DNA from: Pontederia crassipes
Taxonomy: Eukaryota; Streptophyta; Magnoliopsida; Commelinales; Pontederiaceae
Direction of reading: 5' to 3'
NCBI GenBank assembly: GCA_030549335.1
Contig: CM060195.1
Location: 16,919,501 to 16,983,500 of the forward strand
Length of the DNA stretch: 64,000 nucleotides
Part shown: piece after piece, positions 49,004 to 60,009 of the stretch
Layout: each line of letters begins with the position of its first letter
Numbering within the stretch: position 1 is the first letter of the stretch
The notes under the pieces: generated by a model
Databases searched by the model: none
What the model was told of the DNA's origin: nothing
Seen by the model: only the letters and a program-made list of their open reading frames with translations
Program-made: the position numbers and the translations under genes

Positions 49004-49008
49004 ACTTG
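49004..49008. repeat. Right target-site duplication ACTTG of the nested block
   Basis: Matches 17322-17326. Confidence 0.9.
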
Positions 49009-49108
49009 CAGTAGAGAGTGAGTTAAGAAGTTGATCATAATTCAAAAAATTTTCAATTCTAATCACAAATTCAGCAAGTTATCACTACACTCCATAATAT
49101 CACTATCA
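49009..49108 (+). mobile_element. LTR2, displaced 3' end
   Basis: 100 bp, CAGTAGAGAGTGAG to ATATCACTATCA, of the first-sublineage U5 type (TTCTAATCACAAATTCAGC), matching the end of LTR1 and not that of LTR3-LTR7. It continues LTR2 from 17326. Confidence 0.92.
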
Positions 49109-49114
49109 AGTTTT

Positions 49115-49132
49115 TTGCGCTGTTGCCGGGGA
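49115..49132 (+). other. Element E primer binding site (decayed)
   Basis: TTGCGCTGTTGCCGGGGA, two changes from the tRNA-Asp complement; it follows the displaced LTR2 end. Confidence 0.82.
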
Positions 49133-49216
49133 TTTGAGGCCAATTAGATTAACTTGGATAGTTTAGATTAGTTTTAGACTACTTATCAGTCCATTTATTA
49201 GCTCAATTTTTAGTTT

Positions 49217-52200
49217 TTGCAAGTTATCATTCTGAATTTTTTATTTTTGTCCAGTTTTCTTTCTTTTCTGAATTTTATACTTCTGAATTCATTTATACAT
49301 GATTTGGATAATCAAGAGGACTATTATCTATCAGATCCTGAACCTGAAAGGAGATTCTTGAGAAGCAGGAGATTGCAAAGGCAAGAGGCAAGAAGAAGAA
49401 TTTTTGAAGAAGAGGCTAATATGGCTGCACCAAGGACACTCAAAGATTGTTATTCACCCAGCAATGTCAGAAATCAGCAAGGGGATGGAGCCTTTGCCCC
49501 TGCTGCTAACTTTGAAGTGAATCCAGCATTGGTTAGAGGCAATATCAATTTGCTGGATTGGGGAATAAGGATCCAGCTTCACACCTTGACAACTTCAAAG
49601 AGATATGCAGCACTGTCCACTTCAACAATACCACTATGAATGCTGTGTACATGAGGCTATTTCCTTTTTCACTCAAGGACAGGGACAAGACTTGGTACAA
49701 GACCTCAAACCTGAAGAGATTGCAACATGGGAATCCATAGTTCAATTATTTCTAGCTGAATTCTTTCCACCTAGCAAAACTGATAACTATAGGAACCAGA
49801 TTGTCAGGTTTTACCAATTGGATTAGGAGAACATATGTGATGCATGGCAAAGACTCCAAATCTTGTTGAGGGCATGTCCACATCATGGGTTTGAAAAATG
49901 GTAATTGGTCAACTATTTTCACAAGGGTTTGAATTATCCATCCAAGGTGGCATTAGACACAGCTGCAGGGATTTTGGCATCCAAGAACATTGATGAAGCC
50001 TACCAATTAATTGAGAACATTGTCAAGAACCACCATTTCCTTACTCATGACAGGACAAGGAGGCCATCAAATGATAATCAAGTCAACAACATTACTGTCC
50101 AGATTGAAGAAGGGTTGCACAAGGCCTTTGAGAAGCTGAATTTAACACCTAACATCAACAAAGTTTTCAACCATGAAACCAGGTGTGATGTGTGTGGAAA
50201 CCAAGGCCATATCACAGGGAGTTGCAATCTCATTATGCAACAATACGAACAATCCATTGACCAAGTGAATACTGGGGGAAATTATGGAGTGAAGCCCCCT
50301 GCTGAGTTCTATACTCCAGAAAATAGGAACCACCCCTACTTCTCCTACAAGGCCAATCATTACCAAGGGTCACCCATGCAGAATTCTAATTGGCAGCCCA
50401 AGATCCAGCCAAGGAATCAACCACCTCCATATCAGAATCAGACTTCAACTATCCCAATGCAAAGACCTCCATATGAGCCACCACAAGCTCAAGCCACTCA
50501 ATTCTCAAAAATGGAGGAATTGCTGCAACAAATTTTGAAGAAGCAGAAGCAAGAGGAGGCAATGATGAAATTGACCACTGGATATGAGACCTTGAGTGCC
50601 CGCGAAAAGATTCTTGAAAATCATATTGCCCAACAGGCTAGTACCTCAACTAGGCCACCCATCTTCTTCCCAGGACAGCCAGAAGTCAATTCCAAGGAGC
50701 AAGTCCAAGTTGTCCAGCTCAGAAGTTGGAGGATTGTTGAAGAACCATTGAAGAATGTTGAGGACAATCCAGCCCAAGCAAATTCAAAGTCCAAAACTGT
50801 TGAAGAGTCAACTGAAGGGACTGTGGTGGAAACCAGAAATCAGAATCTTCAAAATGAAGACAGGACCAGAAGTTTTGTTAAGGTGCCATTCCCACAAAGA
50901 TTGGTCAAGGTTAGGCAAGATCAGCAATATGGGAGATTCCTGGAAATTCTGAAGAAGTTGTATAAAAATGTGCCATTTGTGGAGGCAATTCAGGAAATGC
51001 CCTCATATGCCAAGTTCCCAAAGGAGATCTTGACCAAGAAAAGGAGAATCATGGAGCATGAGACTATAGCTTTGACTGAGGAGACTTCTATCATCATCCA
51101 AAATAAGTTGCCTCCCAAGCTGAATGATCTAGGAAGCTTCTCAATTCCTTGTGAAATTGGGAATAGGAGAATTCAGAGGGCAATGTTTGATTTGGGTGCA
51201 TTAGTGAGTGTAATCCCTCTATCCCTTTGTAGGAAGCTAGAAGTTAGAGATATGAAGCCTACCAACATGTCCTTGCAGCTAGCTGATAGATCCATCAAGT
51301 ATCCACATGAAATTCTTGAAGACATACCCCTCAAAGTTGGAAAATTCTATATTCCTGTGGACTTTGTGGTGCTTGACATGGATGAGGACCTGACATGGAA
51401 AATTCTATATTCTTTGTGGTGCTTGACATGGAAAATTCTATATTCTTCTAGGTAGGCCCTTTCTAGCCACTGCAGGAGCTGTCATAGATGTTAAGGAGGG
51501 TAGATTGACATTTTAAATTGGAGAGAAAAATATAGAGTTCAAGTTGGCTCAAGTTATCAGTAGGCCAAATTTTCAGCAAAATGATTTTGAAGATGGGCAA
51601 CTAGATCAGATTGTAGAGCAAATTTCTGCAATAATTCCCATTGAAGACCCCTTGCAAAGGTGTCTAATGTTTGATCACTTGAAGGAACTAGAAGATCCAG
51701 AGGCTAAGGCATGCCAATCCGAGCTGAATTCATTCAAATCAGTGGACAAATCTGAAATTCAGAATGTGGTGCAGGAAGTTTTCACTAGTGAACTCCAAGC
51801 CACTCCAACTCAAGACAACTCTTCTAAATTGGAGTTGAAACCTCTCCCTAGCAATCTGAAATATGAATTATTAGGAGAGAATTCCACATTTCCAGTTATC
51901 ATTAATGCCAATTTGCCTCAAGACCAAGTTCAAGAGTTATTAAAGAGGATGAAATTGTATAAGGAAGTAATTGGCTACTCAATTGAAGATATCGAAGGGA
52001 TTAATCCTTCAATCTGCATGCATAGGATTCCCATGGAGGACAATTACAAGCCCACAATTGAATGCCAAAGGAGATTGAATCCAGTGATGAAGGAAGTTGT
52101 CAAAAAGGAAGTGTTGAAATTGTTGAAGGCTGGAATCATATATTCCATTTCAGATAGTGAATGGGTCAATCCAGTTCATGTTGTGCTAGAGAAAGGAGGA

Positions 52201-54526
52201 ATTACAGTAGTCAAATCAGATTCAGAAGAATTGATCTCTACTAGGACAGTGACTGGGTGGAGAATGTGCATTAATTTCAAGAAATTGAATAAGGCAATCT
52301 ACTAAGACAGTGACTGGGTGGAGAATTTGCATTAATTTCAGGAAATTGAATAAGGCAACCAGGAAGGACCACTTTCCTCTTCCTTTTATTGATCAAATGC
52401 TAGAGAGGTTGGCCAAGCAATCTCATTTTGCTATCTGGATGGCTACTGAGGGTTTCTTCAGATTCCAATACATCCCCTAGATCAACACAAGACCACCTTC
52501 ACTTGTCCATATAGGAGAATTCCTTTTGGATTGTGCAATGTCCCTACCAAATTTCAGAGGTGTATGATGTCCATCTTTTGAGATTTCATTGAGGACATTA
52601 TGAAGGTGTTTATGGATGACTTTTCAGTTTATGGAGATTCCTTTGAAGCTTGTTAAAAAAATTTGACAAGAGTATTGTAAAGGTGTAGGGAATCAAATTT
52701 AATTCTGAATCGGGAGAAATGCCACTTCATGGTCCAAGAGGGAGTTGTATTAGGCCACATTATCCAGCAGAGGGATAGAGATGGACAAGGCAAAGATTGA
52801 GGCAATTGAGAAGCTGCCACCTCCAAAGAATGTAAAGGCAGTTAGGAGCTTCCTAGGACATGCTGGATTCTAAAGGAGGTTCATTCAAAACTTTTCAATG
52901 ATAACCAAGTACCTCACAAGGCTGCTAGTGAAGGATATTGAGTTCAATTTTGACGAAGATTGCATGAAGGCCTTTAAGCAGCTGAAGCAAGCTCTTATAT
53001 CAGCCCCCATAGTGCAGCCACCAGATTGGACATTGCCCTTTGAGGTTATGTGTGATGCATCTGACCAGGCTGTAGGGGCAGTGCTAGGACAGACCAAGGA
53101 CAAGAAGCACCATGTCATATGTTATGCTAGCAAGACCTTGGAAGATGCCCAAGTTAATTATGCCACTACTAAAAAGGAACTATTGGCTGTGGTGTTTGCA
53201 TTTGATAAGTTCATATCTTATCTAATTGGAGCCAAAGTGATTGTGTACACTGATCACCAAGCAGTGATGCACCTGATCAGCAAGAAAGAATCCAAACCAA
53301 GGCTTATTAGATGGATTCTATTGCTGTAAGAATTTGATGTAGAGATTAGGGACAAGAGGGGCACTGAAAATCTAGTTGCTGACCATTTGTCCAGGATGGA
53401 AGGAATTCAGGAATCTCCAATGATTCCTATCAATGATTCATTTCCTGATGACTTCGTAATGGTCATATCAGCTGCCCTAACTCCTTGGTATGCTGATATT
53501 GTGAATTATTTGGCTTGTGGAATCATTCCACTTGATTATTCTTACCAGCAAAATAAGAAATTCTTCCATGACTTGAAGGACTATTATTGGGATGATCCTC
53601 TCCTATTCAAGAAGTCCCCTAATGGCATGTTCAGAAGGTGTGTGCCACAAACTGAATTCAAAGCCATTTTGCATGAATGCCACTCATCTCCATATGGTGG
53701 ACATGGTGCTACTCAAAAGACAACAACCAAGGTCCTCCAATCAGGTTTCTATTGGCCTAGCCTATTCAAGGATGCCCATATATATGTCAAAAGTTGTGAT
53801 GTGTGCCAAAGAGCAGGGTCAATTTCTAGGAGGAACGAAATGCCATAGAATGGGATCCTTGGCTGTTGATTACGTGTCCATGTGGATAGAAGCCATCCCC
53901 ACAATAGTTGCTGACTCCAAGGTAGTAATTAGAATGTTCAAGGATATTATCTTTCCAAGATTTGGACTGCCAAGGGTAGTTATCAGTGATGAAGGCAGCC
54001 ACTTCATTGAAAAATATTTTGAGAACCTCCTAAGCAAGTATGGAGTTAAGCACACGGTCTCAATAGCCTACCACCCCTAAACAAATGACCAAGCTGAAAT
54101 CTCAAACAGGGAGATTAAGGTCATTTTGGAAAAAAATAGTTTCATTAACTAGAAAGGATTGGAGCATGATGAATGATGCACTTTGGGCCTATAGGACAGC
54201 CTATAAATCTCCAATTAGTGTCTCTCCATACAAGTTGGTTTATGGAAAAACATGCCACTTGCCAATTGAACTCAAACACAAGGCATATTGGGCTGTCAAG
54301 GCACTAAACTTTGATATGAAATCTTGTGGGCAGCAAAGGCTCCTACAATTGGATGAATTGGATGAGATTAGGCTAAATGCCTACCACAACTCTGAATTTT
54401 ACAAGGAAAGGACTAAAAGGTGGCTTGACAGTAGGATATTGAGGAAGGAATTCAAGGTTGGCGACCTTGTATTGTTGTATAATTCAAGGCTCAAGTTATT
54501 TCCTGGAAAGTTGAAATCTAGATGGA
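49217..54526 (+). pseudogene. Element E gag-pol, interrupted near its end
   Basis: The usual Gag ATG is mutated (IHDLDNQEDYYLSDPEPE), though the frame is open from 49217; next Met at 49421 (MAAPRTLKDCYSPS). A small deletion near 49535 shifts frame, with stops at about 49825 (TAG) and 49902 (CAA to TAA). Frame 49905-51455 has the knuckle CDVCGNQGHITGSC and a protease where DLGAS is now DLGAL. Local templated duplications lie at 51391-51450 and 52240-52360. RT is badly broken (52310-52880, FMDD at about 52611). RNase H frame 52898-53329; integrase 53387-53848 and 53860-54520 with a roughly 100-bp deletion before the first catalytic Asp region. A 1.08-kb foreign insert splits the GPF/Y segment after SRW. 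Confidence 0.92.
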
Positions 54527-55604
54527 CTCATCAAGTTCCTATTGAAATAGGATCTACGGACTAGGAGCTGCGGCTTCTGGCTTGTTAGGGTAGCCCCTTT
54601 CGCCTTCGTAGCCTTTGCCTTTCTTTCGGCTTGTAGCGTCGTCGTTTAAACTCCCTTGTTGTCTTGCTAGCCTTCTTTCTACTTTGCTTCCCTAGGATCC
54701 CCATCAATGCCAAAAGCATTTCGTAGGTCTATCTATCTCCCCCAACCAATTGGACTAGAATCCTTTCCTTCCCGCTCTGCACCTCGGTAAGCGCTTTCTT
54801 TTCATTCATGTAAAAACCATTCGCATGGCCAAGGTCTTTCAGGAGTGGAATATTCCCACGTATCCAGCGGATGCGCAACGGCTGCTTTTTGGTAGGGTGG
54901 TACTTAAGTCCCATCAAACCAGACCGCTTTCTATGCTATGCTGGGATTCGCAAAGAGCAGCAATGAACTTTCTCATGAGTTCGTGGGACAGGAGAATATT
55001 GTCAACAATGCCACGCCCTTTAATAAACGTGGTCCGAGACATCGCCAAAGCTCTCTTCTCTCCAGCACAGAATTTGAGCCAATTGAATACAAATCAAAAT
55101 GGGGTTTCATTTTTGGAACAGACGGCAGTGTTTTGCTGACGCCTCGAATCGACGCTTTAGTTGCGACATGCTATGTTTTCTCCCCTATTGCTAGTAGGTT
55201 GATGGGTCGCACGCCCGGCACACATGTTTTGGCCTTGCTTGTGTGTCCATAACCCCGGCCGCTTGGAGTTAGTGTGAATTGCTGAGTGATCGCTCGCTAT
55301 CTAGCTTGAAAAGGTGGTCCGAAAGCTAAACTCCAAGCAGCGGCGGGTGGAGGCTTTCGAGCCGCGCTCCGGCTTTCGAGCGTTCCTTAGCGCGTGGAGG
55401 CTTTCTCGCTTGCTCCCGGATGATAGAAGCGAGGGCTAAAGGTGGGTGTAGTAAGGGAGAAACTGCGCGGATTGGCTCTCTCATTCTCTTGCGCGGAACC
55501 ATTGAATCGAAAAGAAAGGACTTCGAGTTGGAAATGGAGCGTGAGCTCATGCTCTACCGATAGGAAAAAAAGGGATATTCGACCATTCATTTTCTTTCTC
55601 AGGT
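54527..55604. other. GC-rich foreign insert, probably organellar (mitochondrial-like) DNA
   Basis: 1078 bp unlike anything else here. Base composition is close to balanced, with many CG dinucleotides (GAGCCGCGCTCCGGC, CCCGGCCGC), whereas the flanks are AT-rich and CpG-poor. It sits in E pol between GATGGA and GTGGACCC with no target duplication or terminal repeats, as expected for end-joining capture of organelle DNA. The style resembles plant mitochondrial intergenic DNA, but I recognise no mitochondrial gene. A hairpin TCCTATT-GA-AATAGGA lies near 54537. Alternative: a filler of other nuclear origin. Confidence 0.5.
54950..55060 (-). pseudogene. LINE-type reverse transcriptase fragment inside the insert
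   Basis: Reading the minus strand gives RTTFIKGRGIVDNILLSHEL, close to the plant LINE reverse transcriptase motif (AF.KGR.I.DNILL.HEL). The match covers only about 35 residues, with stops after it; a 62-codon minus frame follows at 54729-54917 without clear identity. Plant mitochondrial genomes do carry such retroelement scraps, so this fits an organellar source but does not prove it. Confidence 0.45.
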
Positions 55605-55777
55605 GTGGACCCTTCAAAGTCCATAAGGTTTATCCTTTTGGAGCTCTGGACCTTGTCAATGACAATGCTGATATATTCATGGTTAATGGCCAAAGATTGA
55701 AGTTATACAATCCCACAGCCATGGATTCAGCTAAGGAGGTGCTGCTGTTGACAAATCCACCACAATAGCCTAGTTGA
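55605..55777 (+). pseudogene. Element E pol C-terminal end
   Basis: Resumes [20 protein letters not shown] directly after the insert, then NGQRLKLYNP and AMDSAKEVLLLTNPPQ. TTG became TAG at 55766-55768; the family stop is TGA at 55775-55777. Confidence 0.9.
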
Positions 55778-55973
55778 ATACCAATGGAACAATGTCCAGC
55801 CTAGGACACTAAAGTAGGGCACTTCTTGGGAGGTATCCCAAGCCATTTCATATATAATTTCCTCTGTTTTGCAAGAATAATTCAGAGGGAAATCAGAATC
55901 ACCACCACCCTTTCACCTAAGAGTACTCTTACCCTCAATTTTGATGTTCACACTGAAATGCTGAATGATAACT
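55778..55973 (+). mobile_element. Element E: start of 3' tail, truncated
   Basis: Post-pol hairpin region (55825-55842, CTTGGGAGGTATCCCAAG) and the first 200 bp of the tail up to GAATGATAAC; then unrelated sequence begins. Confidence 0.85.
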
Positions 55974-56992
55974 GATACGATACTCAAGAACACTGTCTTG
56001 AGTGACCATAACAATATATGATAATCAAAGAAACAAGATCAAACGAATTTTCAAGGCAGCGGAATATCAACCTCAAGATTACAATGAACCAAGCAATCAA
56101 TATTATAAATAGATGGATTTAATAACAAGATAGCCAACCATGTAATTAACGACGGAAGTTCTTGAAGAACGGGTTGCAAGAGTTCCCTCACAGCAAAAGC
56201 AATTAAGCCAAAATATTCATAAATTCAAAGATGTCCAAAATAACAATGAGTAGCAGTATTTATAGGCCCTAGAAACAGAATTTGAGCTGAAAGAAAATAT
56301 CCAAACTTAGCCCACAAGTAACCTAATTAATTTAGTAAAATAATAAACTCAATTTCCTCTTACAAATCTCAGCAGAATTTCCATGTATAATTAATTTCAA
56401 AAATTCCAAATAAATATGGTTAAACCATGATTTATTTGGCCCAATTTATATTGGCTCTTCATGTGGCTCAATTCGTAACACATTGAGAAGTTGGATCTGA
56501 TCTAACTCGATCTTGCCAAACATTCTTGATTATCTTCAATTTCCTTATTTTTGAGATCCACAACATTATCTTGATCATCCAACTTTGACAGAAGATTCTT
56601 CTATTGTCGGGTGCAGTTGTAAGCATTTCTTGATTGATATCATTCCCCTCTACTTCAAAAGGATTCGTCCTCGAATTTGCATTCCCATTAAGAAGAATAT
56701 ATTCAGGTTCATATCATTTCCCTCCTCTTCAAAAGTGTTCATCCTCAAATCTACATTCACAATAAGGAGAATATAACATATCACATATCTGAATTTATTA
56801 GATAATTTCGGACACGCATAATGGAGATATTGATACTTCCCTTTCATGTGTCGGATGGGATGATGTATCTCTATCACAACTGCAATAATTTATCATTTTT
56901 ATCATCCTGTTAAGATCCTGCAAGTGTAGAGGAAAAACAACATAAGTAATATAAAAAACAATGTAATTATTATACTCAGCTGGATGAAATAT
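55974..56992 (-). mobile_element. Fragment of another Ty3/gypsy element: 3' LTR plus internal end, antisense
   Basis: Read on the minus strand: ATTCGAGGACGAATCC, then the purine-rich GTAGAGGGGAATGATA (typical of the end of a chromovirus-like polyprotein and its PPT), then an LTR-like stretch with a CTATAAATACTGC promoter box, ending near TGATACGATACTC on the plus strand. The PPT segment is duplicated in tandem (starts at 56637 and 56711, offset 74 bp). It is cut on the internal side by LTR F at 56993. Family assignment is inference from the end motif. Confidence 0.5.
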
Positions 56993-59605
56993 TGATCACT
57001 AGCTGATCACTATAGTCTTTTACCCCATTTTAGATGCATTTCACATTTATCGAATCCCTAAATTGCCCAACTTTTGGCCAATTATATTTAAAATGCATAG
57101 ATTGTGATAACTAGTTGATCTTCCTCATTTTATACTTAATTCCATGTGCATAGAAGTTCTGAAATGATAAAATCCATAAATATTTCAATTCTATGCCAAG
57201 TTATCATTTTTAGGACAAGTTATCACTCTCATATGCCAAGTTATCATTATTTTGAGTGATTTGATTTTCAATGATTTTCTTGCCCTAAATCCATTACTAT
57301 CATGAATGAATCATATTTAGATGATCATATCTCAACTTGTGCAAAATTATAAATCCATTTGAACAAGTTATCATTTTCCAATGTCAAGTTATCGTTAAAG
57401 GGCAAAACTGTCATTTCGATATGCAAAATTATCAATTCTGCACAAAGGCCTTAGGCAACCATTATATTATTGTCCTGACTCATTGCAGTTCAAATTTGAT
57501 CACATTTGGATAACCACAACTAAAGTTATGACAAGTTATCATTTTTAAGACAATCAAGTTATCATTTTTTTCACCCAAATTATCATTCTTATGAAACCTT
57601 ATCCATATTTGATTTTTGACCTCATTCACTTGTCATCCTAATCCATTTGATGTCTTCAATGCTTTGAACTACTCATATTTGGACATTTTCTAAGATATAT
57701 TCAAAGTTATCATTTCGGGTATTGATAAGTTATTATTTTCAACCTTGGTTTTCATTCCTGCACAACACCAAATTCCATTTGATGTTTGAGCTGACAACTA
57801 TCATTATCCTAATCCTTATTTGTTAAAATCCCATTTAAAGATTTTGATGCTTGCTGTTTTGTGTTTTGTAGCAAGGAAAACATGTTGCAAAAAGGTGGAA
57901 AAATGTGGGGGGACCACTACTTTTGCTATACAGAAAAGCTGTCTTCTGTAGCTGCAAGTAGGACCAGGACACATGGCACAATCACATCATCATGGAACAT
58001 CCTAATGCTGATCAAAGGGTGCACATGACACATATATAAGCTGGAGATATTCTGGAGAAAGGGGGGCTGGCCATTGCAGGGTTGCTGAGCAGAAGGGAGA
58101 AGAAGAAGTTGGAGAAGAAGGCTGCTGAATTTCTTGTGGACAGAATATATTTCAGGATGTTTTGTATCTGTTTGGCCTTATATCTTGTATCAATCTTTGT
58201 AATTATGAGGATCTAAACTCCATTTCTCCTAGGATGGGGTAGTAGTATAATTAGTTATGGATGGGATATGAACAAATATGATTTCCTGCACTAAAATCTG
58301 ATTTCTAGTTTGCAATTTTAATTTATGTTTTCTACAATCTTGAATTCATTGGATTCTAATCTTGACATTGTGAGATCTTATTTGTATTTACAACTGAGAG
58401 GTTGTCTTTTGATCTATTCTTGTTTAGAAATTAATCAAGAACCAATGACATGTTTTAGATCCAATCCCCAATTAGGAATCTGATTTTCTGATTTCTAAAA
58501 TATGTTTTCCCATTTCTGATTTCTGAATTGTCAAATCTATTTTCATCATTTTGGAGCCCTGATTTCTTAGTAGCTGAGAAACTAATCTTTAGGATCCTTC
58601 TTGTTCAGAAATGAATCAAGAGACAATGGTAATTCGAAGATTTTAATCTTTGAAATGTTGCAAACTATCCATTGCTCATTTTTTGTTTTCAAATCTGTTT
58701 TCTGAATTTGGGGAATCTGCCATGTCATTGTTAAACCTCTGCTTTAACCTACCACTGAGAGGTGGTCTTGTGGCTTCCTTGATGTTCAGAGATGAACCAA
58801 GGAGCAATTGCATGTGCTGAATTCCCTTACATGAATTAAGTGCTGATTTCTATCCAATTCATAAATGGAAATGTGGATTTCATTTGAATTTGCAACTGAG
58901 AGGCTGATTTTAAATCCTCTTATTGTTTAGAGATAAACCAAGGAGCATTTGCATTAATATTGGATTGATTTCATCCATGTTTAGTTGCTTGAAACATTAC
59001 TTTCACTTTCAAAGTGCAATTTAGAAGTTATCATTTCAGATTTGATTGAATTGCCAAAAATCAGCAAATGAGTTGGATTGAACTTAATGATAACTTGATT
59101 TTCAGTGGGGATACTCTTTTAATTCAACTTGGCTAACAATTATATGACAATATATTGTTTAGTTCTGGTCTAATTGAGTTGTGAAAACAGCCATATTGAA
59201 GGTTGAATTTGATTTGACTATAAAATGATAACTTGTCCATTTCCATCCATAATTAAATTAGATGAACCCCAATTTCTAGGAGGACCTTCCTCATTGATAG
59301 ATAAACCCTTTTAGCTTCTATTTAGCATTTATAATTTAGTTTAGTTAGCTTTTCAAAAACTTCAAAACAGTTATCATTTTGCATACTTTTAAATATATGT
59401 TTTTGCCACTTCAAGTAGGATTAATCTAAATTGTTTTTAGGTGGTCTAGGACTTCAAATCACTACGGATACGATATTTATGGTTACTATAATTGACCTGT
59501 GCACTGCAGTAGAGAGTGAGTTAGGGGATTGAAACAAAAATTGAAAAATTGACGTTTGACCCAAAAATCAGCAAGTTATCACTAAAACTACCAATATCAC
59601 TATCA
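56993..59605 (+). mobile_element. 5' LTR of element F
   Basis: 2613 bp, TGATCACTAGCTGATCACTATAG to ATATCACTATCA. It carries the family U3 GTTATCA words, TATA at 58033-58039 and the U5 end. It differs by roughly 6-7 per cent (eye estimate over the first 250 bp) from the 3' copy that starts at 63045. Confidence 0.94.
58033..58039 (+). promoter_or_regulatory. Element F 5' LTR TATA box
   Basis: TATATAA followed by GCTGGAGA, at the family position. Confidence 0.6.
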
Positions 59606-59611
59606 AGTTTT

Positions 59612-59629
59612 TGGCGCCGTTGCCGGGGA
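59612..59629 (+). other. Element F primer binding site, perfect tRNA-Asp match
   Basis: TGGCGCCGTTGCCGGGGA followed by T: 19 nt complementary to the 3' end of plant tRNA-Asp(GTC). It is the only undamaged PBS in the window, which argues that F was mobilised more recently than its neighbours. Confidence 0.92.
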
Positions 59630-59792
59630 TTTGAGGTCAATTAGACTAACTTAGATTATTTAGATTAGTTTTAGATTAGTTTTTAGTCCATTTGTTAGGC
59701 CATTTTTTAGTTTTTGCAAGTTATCATTCTGAAATTTGAACTTTTGTCTAGTTTTCTTTTCTTTCTTGAATTTGATACTTTTGAATCCATTT

Positions 59793-59979
59793 ATGCAGGA
59801 CTTCAAAGAGACCTCTTCCTATCTGATCCTGAACTGAAAGAAGATTCAATAGGAGAAGGAATTTGCAAAGAGAAGAGGCTAGGAGAAGAACTTTTGAGGA
59901 AGAGGCTACCAATCAAAACATGGGTGCTCCTAGGACACTTAGGGATTGTTATTCACCCAGCAAGTGCAGGAAATTTTGA
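59793..59979 (+). pseudogene. Element F: vestigial Gag N-terminus
   Basis: ATG at 59793 opens MQDFKETSSYLSDPELKED, a shortened form of the family MQDLDNQ... start. After a frame change, the conserved MGAPRTLRDCYSPS begins at 59920 and stops at TGA 59977-59979. The Gag core, knuckle, protease and pol that follow in other elements are absent; the next sequence is unrelated. Confidence 0.8.
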
Positions 59980-60009
59980 ATTTGACTTCTGAGAGAGAAA
60001 GAAGAAAAG

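Noticed and set aside
54825-55252. Two overlapping 104-codon plus-strand frames in the GC-rich insert
   Set aside because: They overlap each other and the antisense RT motif, and match no protein I know; openness follows from the higher GC content.
56585-56877. Frames of 63 and 75 codons in the antisense gypsy fragment
   Set aside because: The minus frame contains the duplicated polyprotein end/PPT segment, but it is too short and broken to call a gene.
59601-59640. A tRNA-Asp gene at the PBS
   Set aside because: Only 19 nt complementary to the tRNA 3' end are present, with no cloverleaf; it is a primer binding site.
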